Positions 32,469 to 43,710 of a stretch of 64,000 bases of DNA are shown one piece after another. The DNA is from Centrapalus pauciflorus. Lineage: Eukaryota; Streptophyta; Magnoliopsida; Asterales; Asteraceae. The position numbers were made by a program, and so were the translations under genes. The notes under the pieces were generated by a model, which did no database searches, was not told where the DNA came from, and was given only the letters and a program-made list of their open reading frames with translations. Every line of letters begins with the position of its first letter. Position 1 is the first letter of the stretch. The stretch spans positions 1,736,001 through 1,800,000 of the forward strand of contig JAANYP010003850.1 in NCBI GenBank assembly GCA_020465985.1, in the 5' to 3' direction.

Positions 32469-32510
<42 letters not shown>
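32469..32510. repeat. (TA)n microsatellite
   Basis: Pure TA dinucleotide tract on the right side of the embedded MITE. Confidence 0.95.
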
Positions 32511-32512
<2 letters not shown>

Positions 32513-32513
<1 letters not shown>

Positions 32514-33186
32514 CATATCAAGTTAGTAGTAGACTAGCATCATAGCCAATAGATTACAGCCTTTTACAAGCACATGAAAACTTCAAATCATGTACACAAC
32601 AAAGATCAATAAGCATACTAGTTAAAATCAGCCTCAAACCAATAACAAAATCGAAATCCCAAGCAACAACATTCAACCAACAGATCGATCTTATGAAGAA
32701 GGTTTTCACAAAATCAAACAAAACAAAATGGACCCATATCTATACATATACAAGTAACAATATCCATTCTAAAGTGAAAAATAAAATGGATTTACAACTT
32801 ACAAGTAACAAATCTGATTTGTAAAGAGAAGATATAATGAATTTACAAATCTAACTTGTGGAGGATTGCAATGGTTGATTAGTGGCAGGGTTGGAAGGGG
32901 AGTGACAATTGGTCAGTGGTAGTGGCACAAAGGGAGGACGGTCAGTCTGTGGTAGTTAGAGAAAAGGAGAACATATGAGCAACAGTGAAAACGAGGATGG
33001 ATATAGAGCGTATCTGCATTGTCAGTGGAGGGAGGATGTCGATTAGCGGCGGTGAGGAAGGGGAAGGGCTCCGTAAGAAAGAAAAAGAGGAGACGAGAAC
33101 TGCCGCTCCTTTTCTTTTCTTTTTTTTCTTTCCTTTCTTCCCTAATTCCCAATAAGTTTTCCTTGCTTTACTTACCGATTAAATAT
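32513..33186. other. Intergenic, nothing recognised
   Basis: Purine/pyrimidine-skewed stretch at 32900-33150 produces short ORFs on both strands (up to 79 codons) with no domains. Confidence 0.45.
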
Positions 33187-33193
33187 TCAATCA

Positions 33194-34665
33194 GGGGTTG
33201 TTTGATAACACTTATCAGCTCTGATAAAAGATAACCTCTTATTCGGTAAGAAGAAAAAAAAATCGATAAGTGCATTTGATTTGCATGAGACATAAAAATC
33301 AATATTCTCTTATCTTGTCTTACTTTGATCAGAGTTTGAAAGACATCTCATCACGACCATTTATCAAACAAAAAACAAAAAAAACGCTCCACACCTTCCC
33401 CCCTCCCTGCGCTCCCTCATTCGTCCACCAAAACCTTCGTCGACCAGGTCGGTCGTCGTTGTTTCTCCTTCGCCGGCGCCTCCCACCACTGTTTCTCCCT
33501 CGTTTAGGTCGATCGTCATTGTTCCTTCCTCATGAAAACCCTAGCCTGCGCTTCTCCTTCCTCACAAAAACTCTGGTTCAGTTTCTTATTTTTCCTTAAA
33601 ATTGTTTTAGTTTTTATATGAAAAATCTGAATTTATGTAAGGCATCTTCGATTTCTATCCTAACTTTACTTGTATATGATTCGATTCAGCCTTACCATTG
33701 ACAAACATTCTTTGACAAACATTTTTCATTTGAAATATTCATTATTTTTTAAGCATTCTTTGATTTCTAATGTATTCCTTGTTATTAGATATAAAAAGTT
33801 ACTTGTATATGATTCTTTATATCAAGTTTATATGATTTTCTCCGGTTTTCATAGCAAGTTCATATGTTTGATATAACAAAGTCATTTGAATACAAAAAGC
33901 TCATTTGATACTTGTATTTGATTCTTGAATATAGCAAGTTCATTTGATACTTGTATTTGATTCTTGAATATAGCATATGGTTACTTGAATCAACGGAAAC
34001 TTACTGATATGATTAAATGAACCATTGGTTACTTGTTCATATGATTATTTGAATATGACATATGGTTATATGAATCAATGGAAACTTGTAGATGTGATTA
34101 ATTGGATCGATTACTTGTTCATATGATTATTTGAATAGAACATATGGTTGCTTGAATTAATAGAAACTTGTTGATATGGTTAATTGATTTAATGGTTATT
34201 TGAATTTGAATCAATGGAAACTTATTGACGTGGTTAATTGAATCAATGGTTACTTGTTGTATGATTATTTGAATATAACATCTTGTCACTTTAATCAATA
34301 GTTACTTGCTTTATTGTATATAAAAACATATTTCTTTATAATACTTGTTACTTGATTACTAGACTTTAGTCGATGATTACTTGACTTGATGGTTACTTGA
34401 GTTTTGTCAGTTGAATGAATGGTTACTTGTTATTATTGTAAAGACATGTTCTTTTGTAATCTTTGTTACTTGATTATTTGTTATTGTTACTTGAATATAC
34501 GTAAAATTAATAATAATAACAGAATCAATTAATTTATAAAACAAACAGATCTATTGAATTCTCTTAACAGACCTCAATATCTTATCAGTACTACGTATCT
34601 TTTATCAATTAAAAGTGAAAATCAGACATTAGAATGTTCATCTCTTGTGTAAAACAAACAACACC
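33194..34665. mobile_element. hAT-like non-autonomous element with internal tandem array
   Basis: Flanked by TCAATCA at 33187-33193 and 34666-34672 (7 bp, one short of the hAT standard). Termini GGGGTTGTTTGATAAC and inverted GGTGTTGTTTGTTTTAC. The left arm carries CTCTTATTCGGTAAGA and related words shared with 6161-6378. From about 33670 to 34500 the interior is an irregular array of TTGAATCAATGGTTACTTG and TGATTATTTGAATATAACATATGG type units. A GC-richer block (about 33390-33560; CCTTCGTCGACCAGGTCGGTCGTC, GGTCGATCGTCATTG) may be captured DNA of unknown source. Confidence 0.68.
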
Positions 34666-34854
34666 TCAATCAACATTTCCACTTATAACATATTCACACT
34701 TATAGTTCATTTCATCGACCCAATAAATGATATGAGTTTATAAGTACTTATTATGAATAAAAAAAGAACACACCCTAACTTTATAAAATGAATTCAACTG
34801 CTTGTAAACTTGTCATTATTGAATGTTAGATTAAAACATGTTAATCAAAGCACG

Positions 34855-35273
34855 CAGTGGCGTAGCCAGGAATTTAATATAGGGTGGGCCAAATTAATTA
34901 GTAGAAATTTAAATATGAAAAAAAGACAAAAACGAAAGATGGTTTAAAAATAACATTAATCCATTCATCACTTAGAAAGTTTTAATTGCACATGTAAGGC
35001 GTTTCCTTTACATCTATGAAATCGTCTAAAATGGAATCTAAATTAAACGTGTTCGCAATATCTTTCTCAATGAAAAAAAGTAGAGATTTTTTTATTTTAT
35101 GGGCATTCACATCATATTTGTTTGGTTGCTTGGGCTCCTAGAGTGGACCAAAATATACAACTATTAAGAGTTTAAGACTATATATATATAGATTTATATA
35201 AACAAAATATATGGCTGCATAAATGTTAGGGGAGGCCATGGCCCCCCTAATTGCTTGAATAGCTACACCATTG
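34855..35273. mobile_element. hAT-type MITE with 8-bp target duplication
   Basis: Perfect duplication AAAGCACG at 34847-34854 and 35274-35281. Termini CAGTGGCGTAGCCAGGA and inverted CAATGGTGTAGCTATTC. Subterminal GGGTGGGCC and GGGGAGGCCATGGCCCCCC words are typical of this group. No transposase. Confidence 0.9.
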
Positions 35274-35281
35274 AAAGCACG

Positions 35282-36249
35282 TACAAAATATTATTAGCTT
35301 TTAGTAGATGTTGGATGTTATACGGACTTACAATTTAAAAAATTCAACAAATATACTTTAAGATAAAATGAAAACTATGGATTACATAAGCCCATTTGGA
35401 GTACAAAACAAGTTAGAATAGTTGACATAACCTTGGGGTATAATCGAGTCGAGAACTTGAAACTCAACTTGAGCTCGGTCGAGCCTAAATTTGCATACAC
35501 TTAAATCAACTAGTCTCAACTCGATGATTTATTAGAAAAATACTTAAAAACATAGAAAATGATGGCTTGATGACTCGACTCGTACAAGATGACATGCTAC
35601 TCGACTTGATTTTGTAAATAAATGGAAGCTCGATTAGGCACGATCTGAGTATTTCAATGCTGGAGCTTGGTTCGATTAACATTGGGTCGATTTCAAGTCT
35701 ACCTTAGGCAGCTCACAATTAAGTTGGCTCGGCGGGATTACACTAGATATAAGTTTGTCATAGATATGGTTGATAGAATTAAGTAGTTGATCGAGTACGT
35801 TGTGATATAAAAGTAAGTAAAGAAATGATATATTTGAGTGAAGCATGCATGTGTTGAGTTGTTGGATGAAACCTGGAACTAGAATGGTTCATTAAGCCGA
35901 CGAATTTAGTGGTAGTACTGTACATTAATATTGACTTGACTATATAGTATATTATATATCATATCATAATAACCATTAAAACAAAGGGTATAAAGGGCGT
36001 AGGAATGTAGGATAGGATGGAGCAGCTACTGCTAGTGCTAGTACAGGGTGTGGGTGACACTGATGTACGTGATGCTATCCGCCATTATCAAATCCTTCAA
36101 ACTCTCATTTTCCTTCTTTAAACAAATTATCTACATAAACAAATTATAAATCTATCTATATTATAGTTTATTCATTTTCATATTTAGAGACAAAGAAAAT
36201 ATTATGGTTGTAAAACATTGTAAAGTTGAAGTTTATCTGAATTATTATA
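35282..36249. other. Intergenic with decayed hAT-like DNA
   Basis: About 35430-35740 has repeated ACTCGA, GAGCTCGG and TCGAGTC words, the subterminal style of hAT MITEs, but no ends could be matched. The rest is unremarkable AT-rich DNA. Confidence 0.35.
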
Positions 36250-37615
36250 AGATATACTAAATATATTTTTCGTTCATGTGGTTTGATGATTTACCAAGAT
36301 ACAGTCCATCAACCTTAATAATCTTAGATTTCGTCCCAATTTTGTTAATTTTGCGTTGTTTAGTCCCCGAGCCATTAAACTTAACGTGCAACCGTTAACT
36401 TTATGATAATGACCTTTTTACCATGTTCAACAATGACACTTTTAGTCACTGTGGTTTTATTATTTTCCATCTATAGTCCAAAATTTATCTTTTTATTTAT
36501 TATTATATTTATAAATACAATTGTTTTATTTATAAATATAATTATTTTTTAGTATTTACTTATATTTATTATTGTTAATATTTTATTTATAAATTTATTC
36601 TTAATTTGCTAAAAAATTATAATTTTCATTATTTATAATTAGTTTATATTCATTATTACATGTAACATTATATATATTAATTTAGATTATAACAACTAGG
36701 CTGAGCATGGTGATGTTTTTGTGTAAATGTGAAACTAAAATCAAAATATGACGCTTTTAAAACCTAAAAACCGAGTTTGTGCGTTTCGTTTTCGGGGTTT
36801 TATTGGTTTTTTTGTTTTCTCCTAAACATTTTAAAGTTAAAAATGAAAACCTTAAATTTGTCGTGTTTTAAGTTAAAGTCCGCCATAAATATGGTAAACT
36901 AAATAACTAAGCTAATGTAAAACAAAGAACCAAACTTGTGGCTTTTTGATGGTTTTTCTTTGGTTGTGTGGTATTTTGCTCACCCCTAATAAAAGTATAT
37001 GAATCAACGATATTACTTCATATAAATTATAATAAAAGATCATTTGGGATGTGCAAAAAACACAAAAGCAAACCAAATCGAAAAACTGAAACTGTAATAT
37101 AAAATGTTTATTTAGTTCTATAAGGTAGAAAACTGAAAAACCCGAAGTGAACCAATATATTTAGATATAAAAATCGAACCATACTCACTTCTAAAATTGA
37201 TCACTCACATATATGTAATTCAAGACACATTCACGCATGTATGTCGATGGTTGATTGGCTGGAAAAATGCCTGAAGAAATAATGACAGTAGATAGGAAAA
37301 TATTGATGATATTGCCTCTACATAAACACAACCAACAAAAATCACATATAAGTGTCAACAATAATAATTTAAAAGTCATAATTAATAAGGAATATGAACT
37401 TTTAAATAAAATAGTAAAGAAAGTAGAAAATTTTAATTAACATAAAGAAAAAATATAATTATAAAGCAAAAAATAAAATCTGTATATTTATAATAAAATC
37501 ATAGAGACTAAAGTGTCGTTGTTGAAAATGATAAAAATGTCATTATTAGAAGTTAACAGTTCTTCTGTTAAGTTTGCCTGATTGCAAACATAAAAGCAAA
37601 AGTACTATAAAAAAA
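36250..37615. mobile_element. MULE-like element with degenerate inverted ends
   Basis: The left arm (about 36370-36470; AACTTAACG..AACCGTTAACTT..GATAATGACCTTTTTACCATGTTCAACAATGACACTTTTAGTCACTG, given in pieces) is matched inverted at about 37500-37585 (AAAGTGTCGTTGTTGAAAATGAT, AATGTCATTATTAGAAGTTAACAGTT). The outer limits are approximate and no duplication was found. Another MITE-like insertion lies inside. Confidence 0.55.
36699..36989. mobile_element. hAT-like MITE nested in the MULE
   Basis: Ends TAGGCTGAGCATGG and inverted TAGGGGTGAGCAAAA, with mirrored AAACCTAAAAACC/GGTTTTTTTG-type arms. Target duplication is not convincing. A similar fragment (GGGATGTGCAAAAAAC...) follows at about 37048-37180. 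Confidence 0.45.
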
Positions 37616-39195
37616 ACATAATTTAAACCAATTTGGGCATTGGATTTGATTTTCATTAAATAATTAATTCCTTGAAAACTCTTTCTATTTTTATTGACAT
37701 TTTTACCATTCATCACTCTACTAAAATTAAATAAATTTAATTTCCATCTAAATATCTAAATATCTTTAATTTTAATATGTTTTTAAAAACATTTAAATGC
37801 ATTAAACTTTAAAATTGAACTTACATTTATATTAACACTAATATTTATGATGATATATTATTATAAGTATAGTGTAATAAATAAAAAGAATTATAATCAT
37901 TTATTAATAATAATAATATTACCATATTGAAAAGAAAATATTTTTAATCAACCCAAGTATTACATGAGTTAATAGACTAGTTAATAAATGAAAATTCATA
38001 AAAAGTTAACATTATTAATGTAAATTTACAATGGGTTATATTGATAAATAATAATATAATAACATTAACATTAAAAATCCGATAAATAGATACTGTTTGA
38101 AAAAATACGTTTTAACAGATATAATAGAATCTAGATAACATAAAGTATGTTGTTTTAAATATCATTCAAATTGTGATCATATCTATATTGAAATATAAAT
38201 TAAAATGATTTGATATAATGAAATTTGGATTTATTATATACTAAAGGTTGAGAGAAAAATAAAATACATAAACCTAAGTATTATAAAATGCTATATAAAA
38301 TAATTAAAAGAAAGAAAATAAAGAAAACTTAGAAACGTTAACTTTTAGTTAAAAATAAATAAAAAAATCAATGAGGTGGCACTATTAGTATCCATCAAGG
38401 TACAAATAGAGTTGCTATAATATGTAAAATTAAATTAGATAATTATTGTTGATGGCTTTGATTGAAATTCTATACAAATTAAAATTATGTAATTAATATA
38501 CGAATAGAAACATGACTGATAAATAAATTGAAAGGATAAGTTATAAAATTATGTAACCAAATTCATAAAAACTTGATTCCAAAATTCAAAGAGATGATAA
38601 CAAAAATCAGTGGTCGTGGATGGAGTGGAGTTTCTGCAAGGTGGTCAACTTCTTTATTGCCATTGTTGCACATGGAGTCCTATAAATGTTGAGTACAAAC
38701 ACATTAATATGAATTTAAAGAGTATTACTCACATCATGAATTAAGGACATCCATCTGCTTTTACTTTTCACTTACTAACTTTACTATTTTTATATTTTGC
38801 TATTGAATAGATAGATATAGTTTAATACATATTTGGTATTTCAAACGGTAGATATTTCATTTAGACGTAGTTGTAGTTGTAAAACTTAATCACAAGGATA
38901 AACAAATTTTTTCATCTTCTTTTTTCTTTTCAAATCTATTTATGTATTCATATATGAATCAGTTGCAAAAAATAAGAGTAACACAAATTTACGATCAAAT
39001 ACATTACACTTGTATATGAATCTTACAAAGATCAACAACTAAACAAAATATATTCATATATGAATCCATGACTGAATATTCACTTAATATATGAATCTTG
39101 ATTGTAAAACTAGTTATTTTAGGTTGGTATAAATCAAATAACCACTTGTTTTTTTTTTTTTTAAATCACTAAAAAGATCACATTTCTACCCAACC
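37616..39195. other. AT-rich intergenic; one Helitron 3' end
   Basis: At 37949-37981, CAACCCAAGTATTACATGAGTTAATAGACTAGTT (in pieces: near-palindrome CAACCCAAGTATTACATGAGTT, then CTAG and T) is a plus-strand Helitron-like 3' end. CATATATGAATC occurs at 38950, 39056 and in part at 39100. No gene found. Confidence 0.4.
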
Positions 39196-40236
39196 TTGCT
39201 AGTGATCAGCCCTAGCATGCCTAAATTTTCTTGTGCCTCCAAAACCAAACTTCTAGCATGCTCTAAGAGAGACCAGTATATTCAAGCCGATTAGCCCGAC
39301 AACCTTGTCGGTAGGAATTTCCCCGGCGGGAACACCGCCCCAAACAACTCTCCCTCCCCTCTAGCAACTTCTCTCTCTCTCTCCTCTCATTCTCTCTTTA
39401 AAAAATAATGGGGTTAATGAGTGTTGGGATAGAAAGTTGAAAACTGTGGGTATTTACAATGTTTTAAAATGAAAATGATAGAGAGAGAAAAGTTGATTAG
39501 ACGCTGAAATATCCAAAATGATGCATTTGAGAGGGGTGAATACACCCTCTCACCCTAACCGATGAGTTCTCCTAGCTCAGTCAAAACCCTTTGATTGATG
39601 AGTACTCTCCTTAATAACCATGATCTGTAGTAATTAGTTACCTTACAATCTTACATTACACACTATTTCTCTAACAAAAATTGTGTCTTAAATTTTTGTT
39701 AGTATAGAGGTGCCATGCGTGATGGATGCCTTATAATTTGCCACATCAATCCGTTCAAACAATTACATTAATTGAATATAACTTTTAGTACATGTATCAT
39801 ATATATATATATATCATACCAAAATAGCATTTACTAATACATATGCATAATAAACAATTAAGTTGGAGAAACTAAAATAATATAGGACATTATAACGTGC
39901 TAATAAAATTTTAGGCAGTTAATTAGTTACATAAGATGGTGATAATGAAATATGAGAAGCAAGAGTAAAATTTTCTGATGTCATAAATTGTTACCGAACT
40001 TTTTACAAGGCTATGCAGGATAAACTAAAAAAAAATTTAATTAACAAATAATTTTTTATTTCAAAATAAAATCCAATTATTTTCTTTTCTATGAGTTGAA
40101 ATAATTTGCAAGTGACATCAACTTATCATGAATTGCTTATATATTAAAAACAATCAACACATTATCCTACTCAACAACATCTAAACCGTCGACACCTCTC
40201 TTAAGTAATGTTTTCGTAAGCTTACCATTACCGTTA
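39196..40236. other. Intergenic, nothing recognised
   Basis: The stretch 39200-39560 is more complex (GC-richer, with CT-rich and GA-rich parts) and may be a decayed repeat, without definable ends. No ORF. Confidence 0.4.
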
Positions 40237-40238
40237 AT

Positions 40239-40323
<85 letters not shown>
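40237..40323. repeat. (AT)n microsatellite
   Basis: About 85 bases of pure AT dinucleotide repeat. Confidence 0.95.
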
Positions 40324-40325
<2 letters not shown>

Positions 40326-41013
40326 TTCTAAGCGAAAGATTCCTTCAAATATGTGTATAGAAACCTTGTTACAATTGTATTTTTTTTATGTATTAGAAAG
40401 GGTTAATTGTGTAGTTAGTTACTTTGTTAATTTGATTAGTATAAACAGAGCTCATAAGGGATGCTATTGTGTGCAACTTATGAGATAGACACCATATATC
40501 AGACAGTATATCCCATTTGTTTCGATATCGATATTGATTTTGATTTGAAAGTGGGAGCACGTACAAAGACATAACTTGTGCTAAAAGGGTTGAATAGGAT
40601 ATGGTATTATGTTTTGTTAATGGAGGGAGATTAAATTGGTAATAGAATTATGAATTATGAGAGTGGAAATGCGTCATAAATTCAACCAACTACCAATCAA
40701 GATTGAAACTTGAAAGCTAATTAACGTGCGTGTGTGTGTGTGTACATGTGATTTTCTAGAATTTTGACTTTGACAATGAAATTGAGTTACAGGCAAAGTA
40801 ACGGATCCGAGGAGCAACTTCTGCTACTTGATTTCTTTTACATTTGACTCTCTTCTTCTTCTAATTTCAAAGTCAACTCCTTTTGAACAACATTATTAAT
40901 TATTATTATTATTTGATTTGCAAATTAACTCATTTGTATAGCAGCCCCTTTTCTTTTGCACGATGTACGTTGGCATAGACACGCTTATACTTATACTTAT
41001 ATACATACATGCG
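40324..41013. other. Intergenic, nothing recognised
   Basis: A short GTGTGTGTGT run at about 40730, and a weak inverted pair TTGACTTTGACAATGAAATT / AATTTCAAAGTCAACT at 40761-40880. No gene. Confidence 0.4.
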
Positions 41014-41021
41014 TGTTTATA

Positions 41022-41531
41022 TAGGGGTGTGCAAAATAACCGAACCCGAATAACTCACCCGAACCGAATCTTAAACGGGTTATTTGGGTCGGGTTATTCG
41101 GTTTTCGGTTTTGTTAATCGGGTTAAATGGTAACCGAATAACAATTTCGGTTCAGATATCGGGTAGGATTCATGTTTATTCGGGTACCCAAATAACCCGT
41201 TTAATTTTTAAATTCCTAATTTTATTTAAAATTATAATTGTTTGTATATAATAATGTAAAGATTTAAATACCCAATTTTAATAGTCAAACCATTTAACCC
41301 ATGTACCCAAATTACTTAACTCATTTAACTCGTTTAAACTAATTTGTAAAGTATTTCATTTTTTATATCAAAACCGAATAACCCGTTTAACTCAAACCGA
41401 TTAACCCGATACCCATTTAACCCGAAACCGATGAACCCGCTCCCTTATTTGGTTCGGGTTCGGCCAAAGAACCCACACCCTCAAACCCGAATAACCCGAT
41501 ACTCATTTAACCCGCCCGAATAACACCCCTA
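41022..41531. mobile_element. hAT-type MITE with aged 8-bp duplication
   Basis: Flanks TGTTTATA (41014-41021) and TATTTATA (41532-41539) agree at 7 of 8. Termini TAGGGGTGTGCAAAATAAC and inverted TAGGGGTGTTATTCGGG. Packed with CGGGTTATTCGG / CCGAATAACCCG words in both orientations, the usual subterminal repeats of this MITE type. Confidence 0.85.
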
Positions 41532-41556
41532 TATTTATATGAAAAAAAAATCTTTC

Positions 41557-41868
41557 AGGGCGTTTGATTCGCAGATTTTTTTTTTTCGGTTTTTGCATTT
41601 TGTCAAAGGCTTTGCATTATACAACATTTGCATTTGTCATTTTGTGAAAGAATCTACATTATCTTATAGAATAAATTTACTAATATGAAGAATGCAAGGT
41701 AACTGAGATTAAAAATCTTTGAGGGGAGGCTGAGTTTTTAAATAACAAAGAATGGAGAGGCTTTAGAATTCCTGGAATTTTAAATCCTTATTGAGATCTG
41801 CTAACCAAACACAAGATTTTAAATAAAAATATTAGTAAATCCTAGGAAATTCGCGAACCAAACGACCT
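41557..41868. mobile_element. MITE with CGTTTGATTCGC termini
   Basis: Left AGGGCGTTTGATTCGCAGATTT and inverted right AGGTCGTTTGGTTCGCGAATTT match well. The same terminal style as the PIF/Harbinger-type element at 23245. No clear duplication. Confidence 0.55.
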
Positions 41869-42924
41869 TAAATTCACACCGTCAGGATTATGATTTATAA
41901 ATTTATTCTAGAGTGTGCAATACTGGATAATAATTGTTATTTGTTTATGCTAAATTTAAGCATGGAAATTTTATTCTATTGTATATAAATAAGAAAATTA
42001 TTTACATGCATAACCCCATATATCAAGAATTCAAGATGCAAGTTTTTGTCTCGAAACTCTTGTCCATATTTTGAGGAAATAGTCTTCTACCTCAACATTG
42101 TTGGAGAAATCAATGAAGAGAGCCAAACCTGGAATAAAAACTTTGATAAAGTATTTAATCACGAACCAAAATTATTTTTCGGTAGCAACTATTATTCCAG
42201 ATTGATATCATTAATATTGTTATATGATAATCTTATACTATATTTTCATGTTTTCCAATTAAAAGCATTAGAAAAGAATTTGTCAATAATATGTGGTTTT
42301 ATACTCCTGTAACCATTAAAACTGATAAAATAATGTATGCTTAACCAATCAAGCACGTCTGTGCACAACATGTTGTTGAATAACATTTACAAATTCACCG
42401 CACGCTTTACATTTTATTTGTTATAAAACTTTAAAATTTATTTAAACTAAAATGTAAATTTTATTTAAGAGATTTTAAAACTTTATCAACTCGAATGATA
42501 TTTTTTCAAAGAGATTGTAAAATTTTATCCAAACTAAAATATTATCAAAAGACTTGTTAATTTTATAACTTTTTAGATAAAATTTAAAGAAGTTTTAATA
42601 TAAATTTATAGTTTTGTAGATAAAATTTAAAATTCCGTATATAAAAATTTACAATTTTCGAGATACTATTTTAAGTTTAGACAAAAATATTATACCTCTT
42701 AGATAAATTGTACCATTTTAGATAATGTGTTTTATAAATAAATTTTTATTAAAAAAATTATAGTAAAGACATCTATGACTATTATCTTTCAAAAAAATTT
42801 GTACCCTATTTTGTAACTATAACTATTATCTTTCAAAAAAAAATTTGCAATAAAGATGTCTGCCGATTATTAATTTTCTATTATTAAAAAAATACCATGA
42901 AAGTATGAAGTAATAAAAAGATGC
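41869..42924. other. AT-rich intergenic, nothing recognised
   Basis: Contains an 88-codon ORF at 42046-42312 of AT-driven composition with no domain. 42430-42730 repeats TTTAGATAAAATTTA-like words. Confidence 0.45.
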
Positions 42925-42932
42925 ATGTGTAT

Positions 42933-43238
42933 TAGGGGTGAGCAACAGGTACCATTTCCCGAACCCGAATCGGTGCCGAACCGGTACCGGTACCGACCGG
43001 TACCGAATTAATATATTCGGTTCGGTATTCGGTTTTTAAATTTGCTAAAATTCGGTATTCGGTACTTTCGGTTCGGTATTCGGTTCTTAAATTAGCTAAA
43101 ATTCGGTATTCGGTACCGAACCGGCACCATATAAAATTATACGGTTCGGTATTCGGTTCTTCCAAAATTAATAATTCGGTTTCGGTATTTTCGGGATCGG
43201 TACCGGTTCGGTTCGGTACGGTACCGAGCTCACCCCTA
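42933..43238. mobile_element. hAT-type MITE with 8-bp target duplication
   Basis: Perfect duplication ATGTGTAT at 42925-42932 and 43239-43246. Termini TAGGGGTGAGCA and inverted TAGGGGTGAGCT. Interior consists of CGGTTCGGTATTCGG and CGGTACCG words, with a direct repeat TTAAATT(T/A)GCTAAAATTCGGTATTCGGTAC at about 43037 and 43087. The 77-codon ORF is a by-product. Confidence 0.9.
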
Positions 43239-43246
43239 ATGTGTAT

Positions 43247-43534
43247 GTAGTGTTGTTTCGGAAAAAAAATGATGATGCATACCTCATAGTTGTAAAGGAT
43301 TTCTTGATTTTACAATCGAATTATCATTATTTATTTTTAAGTTTGCTTATAAAAGAGTTGTTACTTGTTATTATGATTGTCATTTATCAATTATCAAATT
43401 CAAACGTAAAAATAGCTCTAGTTAAAAAAAATATGTTTCAGTTTCTAACTTTCTATAAGAGAGACCCTTAAATGCTTAAAATAAAATATATATTGTATTC
43501 TTAGCAGCTTAGGACTTGGCCTACCATCGCCATG
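43247..43534. other. AT-rich spacer before U6
   Basis: A 76-codon AT-driven ORF only; no gene. Confidence 0.45.
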
Positions 43535-43535
43535 G

Positions 43536-43547
43536 TTTCCCACATCG
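43536..43547 (+). promoter_or_regulatory. Upstream sequence element (USE) of U6
   Basis: TTTCCCACATCG matches the plant snRNA USE core (RTCCCACATCG) at 10 of 11 positions or better. Confidence 0.92.
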
Positions 43548-43571
43548 GTACACATACGCTACGGTTACTGG

Positions 43572-43579
43572 TTAATATA
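43572..43579 (+). promoter_or_regulatory. TATA element of U6
   Basis: TTAATATA starts about 24 bases after the USE. In plants, this spacing (about two helical turns) specifies RNA polymerase III rather than II. Confidence 0.85.
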
Positions 43580-43601
43580 CCTCATTGCGGAAGCTGAGTT
43601 C

Positions 43602-43621
43602 GTCCCTTCGGGGACATCTGA

Positions 43622-43653
<32 letters not shown>

Positions 43654-43703
43654 GGCCCCTGCGCAAGGATGACACGCACAAATCGAGAAATGGTCCAAAT
43701 TTT
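43602..43703 (+). ncRNA. U6 spliceosomal snRNA gene
   Basis: Starts GTCCCTTCGGGGACATCTG, followed by the invariant U6 body: ATAAAATTGGAACGATACAG, the ACAGAGA box that pairs with the 5' splice site, the AGC triad in GATTAGCATGG, CCCCTGCGCAAGGATGACACGC, and CAAATCGAGAAATGGTCC, then a T-run as pol III terminator. About 102 nt, full length. The only difference from the usual plant sequence that I notice is CATCTG where CATCCG is usual, in the 5' stem-loop flank. U6 with U4 and U5 forms the catalytic core of the spliceosome. With an intact USE and TATA at proper spacing, this copy is probably active. Confidence 0.97.
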
Positions 43704-43710
43704 TTTTTGC

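Noticed and set aside
40761..40890. Possible microRNA hairpin from the TTGACTTTG / CAAAGTCAA pair
   Set aside because: The arms are short and poorly matched beyond about 20 bases, and no conserved miRNA sequence was recognised.
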